A stretch of DNA of 46,054 bases from Mesorhizobium sp. LNHC252B00 (lineage in GTDB: Bacteria; Pseudomonadota; Alphaproteobacteria; Rhizobiales; Rhizobiaceae): the NCBI RefSeq assembly GCF_000502955.1, contig NZ_AYWO01000003.1:302885-348938 (forward strand), in the 5' to 3' direction. The position numbers were made by a program, and so were the translations under genes. Below the pieces are notes generated by a model, which was given only the letters and a program-made list of their open reading frames with translations, had not been told where the DNA came from and made no database searches. Positions 1 through 6,379 of the stretch are shown one piece after another. Position 1 is the stretch's first letter. Every line of letters begins with the position of its first letter.

Positions 1-93
1 GGCGCCGATGCCTACTGCCGCGACGCGGCGGTGGCGGTCGAGACCGCCAAGGATTACATGAAGCGCAAGCACAACGTTCGCGCTTCGGCCTGA
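1..93 (+). CDS. Corrinoid (B12-binding) methyltransferase protein, C-terminal end (partial)
   Basis: The first frame is open from the window edge to a TGA at 91-93 and gives 30 residues beginning GADAYCRDAAVAVETAKDY. The Gly-Ala-Asp-x-Tyr followed by an alanine-rich helix that ends in a basic tail is how small MtmC/MttC-type corrinoid proteins end. These proteins carry a methyl group on cobalamin between a substrate-specific methyltransferase and a methyltetrahydrofolate-forming one. The assignment relies on this short tail and on the neighbours (methyltetrahydrofolate:corrinoid methyltransferase, corrinoid activator). The cobalamin-binding histidine motif would lie upstream and cannot be seen. 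A hairpin terminator follows 27 bases after the stop. Confidence 0.6.
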   Translation, partial: GADAYCRDAAVAVETAKDYMKRKHNVRASA

Positions 94-119
94 GCCGGCC
101 CCGAAATGCTCCATGAAAG

Positions 120-147
120 AAGCCGCGCCTTGCAGCGCGGCTTTTTT
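120..147 (+). terminator. Rho-independent terminator after the corrinoid protein gene
   Basis: A perfect 9-bp stem, AAGCCGCGC (120-128) with GCGCGGCTT (135-143), has a 6-nt loop and ends in a run of six T (142-147). It closes the transcript of the corrinoid gene that enters from the left. Confidence 0.85.
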
Positions 148-179
148 GTCCCCAGATGATGAGGAAGGCTGCGCGTGGA

Positions 180-320
180 TCAAGGCTTGGTGACGGTGTC
201 CTCGACTGCCTTGGCCGTCGACTTGACGTCCTTGCCGACGCCGCGGACAGTGTTCGCGCAAGCCGTAAGGGCTAGCGCGCAGGCCAATATGGCAATCGGC
301 GCGATGCGTAGCAGTTTCAT
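180..320 (-). CDS. Entericidin-like small lipoprotein
   Basis: A 46-residue protein. The N-terminus (MKLLRIAPIAILACALALTA) is a signal peptide, and a lipobox LTAC puts the lipidated Cys near residue 21. A short hydrophilic tail follows with the Val-Gly-Lys-Asp-Val pattern common in entericidin A/B family proteins. It is probably anchored in the inner or outer membrane. The ATG at 320 was chosen over an upstream in-frame start because a GGGAG ribosome site lies about 10 bases before it and the signal peptide starts there. Its start faces the DUF1638 gene, so the two genes are divergent. Its exact role in rhizobia is unknown. Confidence 0.75.
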   Translation of the reverse strand: MKLLRIAPIAILACALALTACANTVRGVGKDVKSTAKAVEDTVTKP

Positions 321-384
321 GAACGGTGTCTCCCTCAATAGATAAATCAGCGCCACAGCAACGAAAGCCGACCCGACTGGTCCC

Positions 385-1017
385 ATGGCAAAGACGCAAA
401 TAACGAAACCGAATCAAGACGACAGGCTGCTCGTTATCGCCTGTGGGATGATTGCGCGCGAGGTTCTGGCCGTCAAGGAGCAGCTCAAGCTCGATCATCT
501 CGACCTGACTTGCCTGCCGGCGGAGTTCCATTTCTATCCGGACCGCATAGCGCCGGCCATGGACAATGCGATCGAAAAGGCCAGGGCGGACGGCTATCAG
601 CACATCTTCGTTGGCTATGCCGATTGCGGCACGGGCGGCATGCTCGACCGCGTCTGCGAGAAGCATGGCGTCGAGCGCATGGCAGGGCCGCACTGCTTCG
701 CCTTCTACCAAGGCATGGACGCCTATACGAAGGTCGCCGACGACGACATGATGTCGTTCTACATGACCGACTTCCTGTGCCGTCAGTTCGACGCCTTCTT
801 CATGAAGCCGCTCGGCCTCGACAAGCACCCGGAGCTGATCAAGGATTATTTCGGCAATTACGAGAAGCTGATCTATCTCGCCCAGACCGATGATCCGGAG
901 CTCGACAAGGTAGCCGAAAAGGCTGCGAAAATGCTCGGTCTGGTCTATGAGCGCCGCGCCACCGGCTATGGCGATCTGACGGCCGGAGTGGCGCAGGCCG
1001 CTGCCGGCACCGGCTAG
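385..1017 (+). CDS. DUF1638 domain-containing protein
   Basis: A 210-residue soluble protein spanning the whole DUF1638 family. The segment from about residue 14 to 180 has the expected motifs: VIACGMIAREV near 17-27, a GYADCGTGGML stretch near 77-87 and GPHCFAFYQG near 101-110. Cys20, Cys81, Cys104, His49 and His103 are candidates for a metal or cofactor site; this is inference. No signal peptide or membrane segment is present. The family has no established biochemical function, but here it sits between a corrinoid protein gene and methyl-folate genes, so a role in corrinoid-dependent methyl transfer or its maintenance is likely. It diverges from the entericidin-like gene and the two start regions are only 64 bases apart. 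Confidence 0.85.
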   Translation: MAKTQITKPNQDDRLLVIACGMIAREVLAVKEQLKLDHLDLTCLPAEFHFYPDRIAPAMDNAIEKARADGYQHIFVGYADCGTGGMLDRVCEKHGVERMAGPHCFAFYQGMDAYTKVADDDMMSFYMTDFLCRQFDAFFMKPLGLDKHPELIKDYFGNYEKLIYLAQTDDPELDKVAEKAAKMLGLVYERRATGYGDLTAGVAQAAAGTG

Positions 1018-1035
1018 GCCGCCCCGCGCGGCGCC

Positions 1036-1450
1036 GTAGACCCGGTCGATCGAGGAAAATATCGTCCAGCCCTTTCGCGCGTAGGGGCCCGGAAAATCCG
1101 GGAAATTGCGCACTACGACCGACGGAGCATCGGCGATCAGAGCGCTGCTCGCCGGCGGCCACCGCCGCGTCGAGCAGGTTGAGCGTGCCTTGCACATTGG
1201 TGGCGACGAAATCGCTGTTTGCGCGGCTCTCTATGTTGGGCTTGTGCAGCGCGCCGCTGTGAATGATCGCGTCGATCTGGTTTTCCCTGACCGTCCGCAT
1301 GACAAGGTCGCGATCAGCGATCGAGCCGACAAGGCGCTTCTCCGCGGATGGCGCAGGATCGAGCCCGATGACGTCATGCCCAATCGCGCGCAGGCGCGGT
1401 GCCAGTGCGCTGCCCAACTAACCCGACGATCCCGTGAGCAAGATTCGCAT
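1036..1450 (-). pseudogene. NAD-dependent epimerase/dehydratase, decayed remnant
   Basis: Reading from an ATG at 1450, the peptide starts MRILLTGSSG, then has a TAG where Trp is expected, and continues LGSALAPRLRAIGHDVIGLD. This is the Rossmann start of extended SDR epimerases (TGxxGxxG). The frame stays good to LLDAAVAAGE (about 1150). It then shifts to another frame that reads VVRNFPDFPGPYARKGW and FSSIDRVY, which resembles the C-terminal part of such epimerases. The middle, with the catalytic Tyr-x-x-x-Lys, is missing. So there is one stop, an internal deletion and a frameshift. The remnant converges with the DUF1638 gene, and there is no sign that it is expressed. Confidence 0.75.
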
Positions 1451-1564
1451 TCGTCACACCATGATTTTTGACCGTGACGCTGTTAAGCACGGATGACAGG
1501 CGCCAGCGACCCGATAGATTATGCACCAGCCGGCACTGCACCAGACTTCAACCGGGAGCCTCCT

Positions 1565-2140
1565 ATGACCCTTCGCCCGCTGTTCGCCCTTGTCGGCCTG
1601 CTCTGCTGCACTCTTCCCGCCCTTGCCGATGGCGAGGTGCAGAAACTCATCACCGCCGCAGACAAGGCGCGGCTCGATAAGTATGGCGAGACGCGCAAGG
1701 CGGCGCTCGCCGAGGCGAAAGCGGGAGACCCGGCCGAGCTCAAGCAACTCGATACCTTGCTGGCGAAGCCGCTGGTTTCCTTCTCCGACAAGGGCCTGAC
1801 CGGCAACTGGCAGTGCCGCACGATCAAGGCCGGCGGCCCTTTGCCGCTCGTCATCTATGGCTGGTTCAAATGTAAGGTGACCGACGACGGTTCCGGCTGG
1901 CAGCTGGAAAAGATCAGCGGCTCGCAGCGCACCAAGGGCCGTTTCTTCGACGATGGCGAAAAACGTGCGATCTATCTCGGCTCCTTCTATGTCAACAGCG
2001 ATCCGGCAAAGCCCTATGGCAGTGGTCCGCAGACCGACCAGGTCGGCTATGCCTTTCGCAACAGCGCCAAGGAATGGCGCATCGAATTTCCGGCGCCCTA
2101 CTATGAATCGAAGCTCGACATCATCGAGTTCCAGCGCTGA
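1565..2140 (+). CDS. DUF4893 domain-containing exported protein
   Basis: A 191-residue protein with a clear Sec signal peptide (MTLRPLFALVGLLCCTLPALA, cleavage after ALA near residue 21). The mature part carries helical, lysine-rich sequence (about 25-70), then a beta-rich region with NWQCRTIKAGG, WFKCKV, and a closing GYAFRNSAKEWRIEFP. This matches DUF4893. The two Cys in the middle could form a disulfide. It is probably periplasmic with unknown function. The ATG at 1565 was chosen because GGGAG lies about 10 bases upstream and the signal peptide begins there; an upstream in-frame start at 1493 would bury it. No operon partner is apparent. Confidence 0.8.
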   Translation: MTLRPLFALVGLLCCTLPALADGEVQKLITAADKARLDKYGETRKAALAEAKAGDPAELKQLDTLLAKPLVSFSDKGLTGNWQCRTIKAGGPLPLVIYGWFKCKVTDDGSGWQLEKISGSQRTKGRFFDDGEKRAIYLGSFYVNSDPAKPYGSGPQTDQVGYAFRNSAKEWRIEFPAPYYESKLDIIEFQR

Positions 2141-2234
2141 CCATGTATCGAAGAGCTGATCACCAAGGATTAACCCGAACGCCCTAGCATCCCGCCCATT
2201 GTCGAGAACGGGTTGCTTGGAGGGGGCAAGATCC

Positions 2235-3014
2235 ATGGCAGCATCAGAATCCAGTACGCGGATCGTGGTCGTCACTGGAGGAGGCCAGCATGTCTGGGCT
2301 ATCGTCAACGCGATCACCGACCGCGTCGGCCCTGTCAGCGTCGTCCTCGAAACGCCTGAATCCAAAAAGCAATTGCTTCGTGGTCGGGCTCGCCGTCAGG
2401 GTTGGATCTCCGCCGTGGGTCAACTTGGCACGATGGTGCTCAGCAGACTCGGCAAACGGCTTCTCGCCAGCCATGCCGCGCGGCTAATTGCCGAAGAAAA
2501 GTTGGAGGTCGAGCCGCGGCGAGGCCAGGAAATCATCCATGTTGCTTCGGCCAACGGGCCGGAGTGCCTCGAGGCGATCAACAAGCTCCAGCCTGGCGTT
2601 GTCCTGCTGAACGGCTGCAGGCTGTTATCGAAGGGCATGTTGGCCAGGATGCCTTGCCCGGTGCTCAACTATCACGCTGGCATTACGCCGAAATACCGCG
2701 GCATGAACGGCGGCTATTGGGCACTGACTTCAGGCGATCCGCAGAATTTCGGTACCACCGTGCATCTGGTCGATGCCGGCGTCGACACTGGCGGCGTGCT
2801 GAAACAGGTGCACGGTCAGCCGAAACGCGGCGACACCATCTCCAGTTACGCGCTTCGTCAGGCCGCGTTCTCGCGCGACATCTGCGTCGAGGCTATCAGC
2901 GACGCGCTGGCCGGAAAACTCACCACCATCGACCCGGGCCTGCCGTCGCAACAATGGTATCATCCAACGATCTGGTTCTACCTCTGGACTGGCCTGAGAA
3001 CGGGCATCTGGTAG
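2235..3014 (+). CDS. Formyltransferase-like protein (methionyl-tRNA/GART formyltransferase fold)
   Basis: A 259-residue protein. The C-terminal half carries the formyl transferase signature: LNYHAGITPKYRGMNGGYW around residues 140-160 with the Asn and His of the active site, and VHLVDAGVDTGG with the Asp. The N-terminal part (VVVTGGGQHVWAIVNAI) forms the usual nucleotide-like fold. Such proteins use 10-formyltetrahydrofolate to formylate an amino group. It is a stand-alone domain without the tRNA-binding C-terminal domain of Fmt, so the substrate is probably a small amine or sugar. The ATG at 2235 has a GGAGGGGG ribosome site just upstream; a TTG at 2199 is less likely. The folate link fits the neighbouring one-carbon genes, but a surface polysaccharide role is also possible. 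Confidence 0.75.
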   Translation: MAASESSTRIVVVTGGGQHVWAIVNAITDRVGPVSVVLETPESKKQLLRGRARRQGWISAVGQLGTMVLSRLGKRLLASHAARLIAEEKLEVEPRRGQEIIHVASANGPECLEAINKLQPGVVLLNGCRLLSKGMLARMPCPVLNYHAGITPKYRGMNGGYWALTSGDPQNFGTTVHLVDAGVDTGGVLKQVHGQPKRGDTISSYALRQAAFSRDICVEAISDALAGKLTTIDPGLPSQQWYHPTIWFYLWTGLRTGIW

Positions 3015-3320
3015 CGCGTTCTTCTCCCGGATCCGCATGCCGCGCGCCGGCTTTTCCAACGCGTCTAATCTGCCGCCGGCACGCGCCACAGACGAATAAG
3101 CACACCTTTCATTTTACGACATCCAAATGCGTCGCTTTTGAATGCGCGCGCGTCGTCCCATAACAAGCGACCCAACTGCGGTTGCGGCAATGCTCGGATA
3201 TTGCATCGGCCCCGAAAATAGGAATCGATCTTCGGAAAGCCTGATGCAGCAAATTGAAGTGGTAGAGTGTCCTTGTGTGCGTCCAAGCGGACGGGAGGCG
3301 TTCTACGGGAGCGAGAATTC
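3015..3320 (+). other. Intergenic region upstream of the folate/corrinoid operon
   Basis: About 300 bases without a convincing gene. Base composition is more AT-rich than the flanking genes between about 3100 and 3250, which suits a promoter for the five-gene run beginning at 3321. I could not define -35 and -10 boxes with confidence. I saw no cobalamin riboswitch signature here. Confidence 0.4.
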
Positions 3321-3623
3321 ATGGCCGATCTGATCGTCGTCTACTGGCGCGACATTCCTGCCCAGGTGATCGTCAAGAAGGGTCGGCAGAACGCCAAGCG
3401 CGAACTGCCGCTGCGCTTCACCGAGGCGATCGACATGTGCGCTATGCGCACCGGCGCCGGTGGCACTGACGACTATCTGGCCGAATGGCGCAAGGCCGAT
3501 CCCGTTCCGGTCAGCGATGACCTTGAAGCCGAGGTCGAGAAGGCCTTCAACGATATCGACACGAAATATGACCGCGAGCGGCTTGTCGGTCTGGTCAAGG
3601 CGGGCGGCAAGGAAAATGTCTGA
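3321..3623 (+). CDS. 'Virulence factor' family small protein
   Basis: A 100-residue soluble protein starting MADLIVVYWRDIPAQVIVKK. The Tyr-Trp-Arg-Asp-Ile-Pro segment and the following RELPLRFTEAIDMCAMRTG are typical of the small family labelled 'virulence factor'. The label does not describe a known activity. The ATG at 3321 has an ACGGGAG site upstream. The end overlaps the next gene, the MetV-like protein, by 8 bases, which implies translational coupling. It probably works in the same folate/corrinoid pathway, perhaps as a small subunit or a chaperone of the reductase; this is inference from context. Confidence 0.75.
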   Translation: MADLIVVYWRDIPAQVIVKKGRQNAKRELPLRFTEAIDMCAMRTGAGGTDDYLAEWRKADPVPVSDDLEAEVEKAFNDIDTKYDRERLVGLVKAGGKENV

Positions 3624-4227
3624 AACCACCCCGGCGATTACCCAGGCCATTTTGGTCAAGAAGGCAGCGCCAAAATCCGACTACAAGCCGGCTGACGTGT
3701 CGCCGCAGCGGCGCGTGCAGCGTTCCTTCGCGGTCAGATTATGGTCTGTGCGGCACTCGCGATTGCTCGAATGGTTCTACGCCAGATTCGCCGATATGTT
3801 CCTGACGCTCCATCCCCTGTGGAAAGGCATCGGCTACGGCCGCGTCGAAGGACCGATCAAATTCGTCGAGAAGCGCGTCAAGGGCTTCATGTTCGACTGC
3901 CGCATGTGTGGCCAGTGCATCTTGTCGTCGACCGGCATGTCGTGCCCAATGAACTGCCCCAAGCAGCTGCGCAACGGCCCTTGCGGCGGCGTCCGCGCCA
4001 ACGGCAATTGCGAGGTCGAGCCCGATATGCCCTGCGTCTGGGTCAAGGCCTGGGAAGGCTCGCAGAACATGGTTCACGGCGACAGGATCCTGACGGTGCA
4101 GAAGCCGGTCGACCAGTCTCTGCGTGAGACCTCGGCGTGGCTGCGGGTGACCGCGCAGGCCGCCGCCGCGCGTGAAGCCGCCGCTGCCGCCAAGAATGAG
4201 GCGGCAAACACCGGGGCATCGGCATGA
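3616..4227 (+). CDS. MetV-like protein (methylenetetrahydrofolate reductase C-terminal domain, Cys-rich)
   Basis: A 203-residue protein whose centre (about 90-145) holds eight cysteines: Cys95, 98, 101, 110, 114, 123, 132 and 140. They form a CxxCxxC start, a CPMNCP turn and an NGPCGG segment. This is the zinc/iron-sulfur-type domain called 'methylene-tetrahydrofolate reductase C terminal', known as MetV in acetogens, where it partners MetF. The C-terminal tail is alanine-rich and probably flexible. The gene overlaps the preceding small protein gene by 8 bases and the following metF by 4 (ATGA), so the three are one translational unit. It is likely a redox or structural partner of MetF in interconverting methyl- and methylene-tetrahydrofolate. 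Confidence 0.8.
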   Translation: MSETTPAITQAILVKKAAPKSDYKPADVSPQRRVQRSFAVRLWSVRHSRLLEWFYARFADMFLTLHPLWKGIGYGRVEGPIKFVEKRVKGFMFDCRMCGQCILSSTGMSCPMNCPKQLRNGPCGGVRANGNCEVEPDMPCVWVKAWEGSQNMVHGDRILTVQKPVDQSLRETSAWLRVTAQAAAAREAAAAAKNEAANTGASA

Positions 4228-5315
4228 TCGGACGCCAGCGCGATGAGAACCCGGCCGGTATCCACCTGCCGCTCGACCCCCTGCCCGGCCACACCTCGCG
4301 CGGCCGGCTGGAGCGCGTGCTTCGGCGTGGCGAGTTCGCGGTGACGACAGAGCTCAATCCGCCCGACAGCGCCGATCCGGAAGACGTCTATAACCGCGCC
4401 AAGATTTTCGATGGCTGGGTCGATGCCATCAATGCCGTCGATGCATCCGGCGCCAACTGCCATATGTCGTCGGTAGGCATCTGCGCACTGCTGACCCGCA
4501 TGGGCTATGCGCCGATCATGCAGATCGCCTGCCGCGACAAGAACCGCATCGCCATCCAGGGCGATGTGCTGGGCGGTGCCGCGATGGGCGTCGCCAACAT
4601 GCTGTGCCTGACCGGCGACGGCGTGCAGGCCGGCGACCAGCCCGGCGCCAAGCCGGTGTTCGACCTCGACTGCATGTCATTGCTCGAGACCTGCCGCATC
4701 ATGCGCGATAACGGCAAGTTCCTGTCCGGCCGCAAGCTGACGACGCCGCCCCAGCTTTTCCTCGGTGCTGCGATCAATCCATTCGCGCCGCCGATCGATT
4801 TCCGCCCGCATCGCCTGGGCAAGAAGATCGCCGCCGGCGCGCAATTCGTGCAGAGCCAGTATTGCTTCGACGTGCCGATGTTTCGCACCTACATGCAGAA
4901 GGTGCGCGACCTCGGCTACACCGAAAAATGCTTCATCCTGGTTGGCGTCGGCCCACTCGCCTCGGCCAAGACGGCCAAGTGGATTCGCTCGAACGTGCCA
5001 GGCATCCATATTCCCGATCAGGTCATCAAGCGGCTGGAAGGCGCCCAGGACCAGAAGAAGGAAGGCAAGCAGCTCTGCATCGACATCATCAACGAGGTGA
5101 AGGAAATATCAGGCGTCTCCGGCGTCCATGTGATGGCCTACCGGCAGGAGGAATATGTCGCCGAGATCGTTGATGAATCGGGCGTGCTGAAGGGCCGCCA
5201 GCCGTGGAAACGCGAAATCCGTCGCGACGACCAGCTTGTCGCCGACCGGCTCGACAGCATCTTGCACGACGACATTACCGAAACGCAGGTGGACATGGTG
5301 AGGACCGCGCACTGA
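4224..5315 (+). CDS. metF: Methylenetetrahydrofolate reductase (MetF family)
   Basis: A 363-residue TIM-barrel flavoprotein. Family marks include TTELNPPDSADP near residue 40 (catalytic Glu region), QIACRDKNR (about 95-103), CLTGD (about 130), GAQFVQSQYCFD (about 213-224) and a late GVHVMAYRQEE. MetF interconverts 5,10-methylene- and 5-methyl-tetrahydrofolate with FAD. It is longer than E. coli MetF (about 296 residues), with extra sequence at both ends. It overlaps the MetV-like gene by ATGA and precedes a methyltetrahydrofolate:corrinoid methyltransferase. In this setting it may run in the oxidising direction, feeding methyl groups from demethylation into the C1 pool; the direction is inference. 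Confidence 0.88.
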   Translation: MIGRQRDENPAGIHLPLDPLPGHTSRGRLERVLRRGEFAVTTELNPPDSADPEDVYNRAKIFDGWVDAINAVDASGANCHMSSVGICALLTRMGYAPIMQIACRDKNRIAIQGDVLGGAAMGVANMLCLTGDGVQAGDQPGAKPVFDLDCMSLLETCRIMRDNGKFLSGRKLTTPPQLFLGAAINPFAPPIDFRPHRLGKKIAAGAQFVQSQYCFDVPMFRTYMQKVRDLGYTEKCFILVGVGPLASAKTAKWIRSNVPGIHIPDQVIKRLEGAQDQKKEGKQLCIDIINEVKEISGVSGVHVMAYRQEEYVAEIVDESGVLKGRQPWKREIRRDDQLVADRLDSILHDDITETQVDMVRTAH

Positions 5316-5356
5316 TAGCGCACGACCACCGGCTCGCTTGAACGAAAACAGACAAC

Positions 5357-5378
5357 GATATAAAGAAATCTTTATATC
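5357..5378. promoter_or_regulatory. 22-bp palindromic operator (SahR/methionine-cycle type)
   Basis: A perfect inverted repeat with 10-nt arms GATATAAAGA and TCTTTATATC around a 2-nt AA centre. It lies 16 bases before the ATG of the methyltransferase gene at 5395 and stands out as AT-rich in GC-rich DNA. It resembles the palindromes proposed for the ArsR-type regulator SahR, which controls methionine and S-adenosylmethionine recycling genes in alphaproteobacteria; that match is from memory. It could control the last two genes of the cluster separately from metF. Confidence 0.75.
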
Positions 5379-5394
5379 ATGGCGGAGAGAATTC

Positions 5395-6369
5395 ATGACC
5401 CGTACCATCGTCGCCTCGGCGACACGAGAAATCATCATCGGCTTCGACCAGCCGTTCTGCGTGATTGGTGAACGCATCAATCCGACCGGCCGCAAAAAGC
5501 TGGCGGCCGAGATGATCGCGGGCAATTTCGAGACCGTCATCAGGGATGCGCTCGAGCAGGCAGCCTGTGGCGCTACCATGCTCGACGTCAATGCCGGCGT
5601 AACCTCGGTCAACCCGAACGAGACCGAACCCGGCCTCTTGGTGCAGACGCTGGAAATCGTCCAGGGTCTGGTCGACCTGCCGCTGTCGATCGACAGCTCG
5701 GTGTCCGCCGCGATCGAAGCCGCGCTCAAGGTCGCCAAGGGCCGGCCGCTGGTCAACTCCGTCACCGGCGAGGAAGAAAAGCTCGAAGCCATCCTGCCGC
5801 TGGTCAAGAAATACAATGTGCCCGTCGTCGCCATCTCCAACGACGAGACCGGCATTTCGATGGATCCGGATGTGCGGTTCGCCGTTGCCAAGAAGATCGT
5901 GCAGCGCTGCGCCGATTTCGGCATTCCCGCCCATGACGTCGTCGTCGATCCTCTGGTCATGCCGATCGGCGCGCTGGGCGATGCCGGCCGCCAGGTTTTC
6001 GCGCTGCTGCGCCGTCTTCGCGAGGAGCTCAAGGTCAACACCACCTGCGGCCTGTCCAACATCTCGTTCGGCCTGCCGCATCGCCACGGCATCAACGCCG
6101 CCTTCATCCCAATGGTGATCGGCGCCGGCATGACGTCGGCGATCATGAACCCGGTGCGGCCGCAGGAGATGGAAGCCGTGCGCGGCGCCAATGTGCTCAA
6201 CGGCACCGATGAGAACTGCACCAATTGGATCCGCACCTACAAGGACTACAAGCCGGCCGAGGGCGGCCAGGCGGTCGCCGCGCCGACGCAAGTCAACGCG
6301 CCGGGCGAAGGCGCCAACAATGGCGGCCGCCGCCGTGGCGGCCGTGAAGCTCGGATGGGTCGAGGATAA
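5395..6369 (+). CDS. Methyltetrahydrofolate:corrinoid protein methyltransferase (dihydropteroate synthase-like)
   Basis: A 324-residue TIM-barrel protein of the MeTr/AcsE family. Motifs are VIGERINPTGRKKL (about 22-35), MLDVNAG (about 62), PLSIDSS (about 96), NSVTGEE (about 120) and GLSNISFGLP (about 222), with the Asn that contacts the pterin. It moves a methyl group between tetrahydrofolate and the cobalt of a corrinoid protein. The last 35 or so residues (after GGQAVAAP) are low-complexity and Gly/Arg-rich, outside the core fold. The ATG at 5395 follows GGCGGAGAGA. It lies behind metF with an 80-base gap containing a palindrome and is followed 10 bases later by the corrinoid activator. An upstream in-frame start at 5338 would run through the palindrome and is unlikely. 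Confidence 0.88.
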   Translation: MTRTIVASATREIIIGFDQPFCVIGERINPTGRKKLAAEMIAGNFETVIRDALEQAACGATMLDVNAGVTSVNPNETEPGLLVQTLEIVQGLVDLPLSIDSSVSAAIEAALKVAKGRPLVNSVTGEEEKLEAILPLVKKYNVPVVAISNDETGISMDPDVRFAVAKKIVQRCADFGIPAHDVVVDPLVMPIGALGDAGRQVFALLRRLREELKVNTTCGLSNISFGLPHRHGINAAFIPMVIGAGMTSAIMNPVRPQEMEAVRGANVLNGTDENCTNWIRTYKDYKPAEGGQAVAAPTQVNAPGEGANNGGRRRGGREARMGRG

Positions 6370-6379
6370 GCGCGCAATC

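Noticed and set aside
1454..2365. Minus-strand frame of about 300 residues over the DUF4893 gene
   Set aside because: The plus-strand gene has a signal peptide, a ribosome site and a known domain; the minus frame has none.
3015..3320. Cobalamin or SAM riboswitch before the folate operon
   Set aside because: I looked for a B12-box-like stretch and for paired SAM-type helices and saw none that I could defend.
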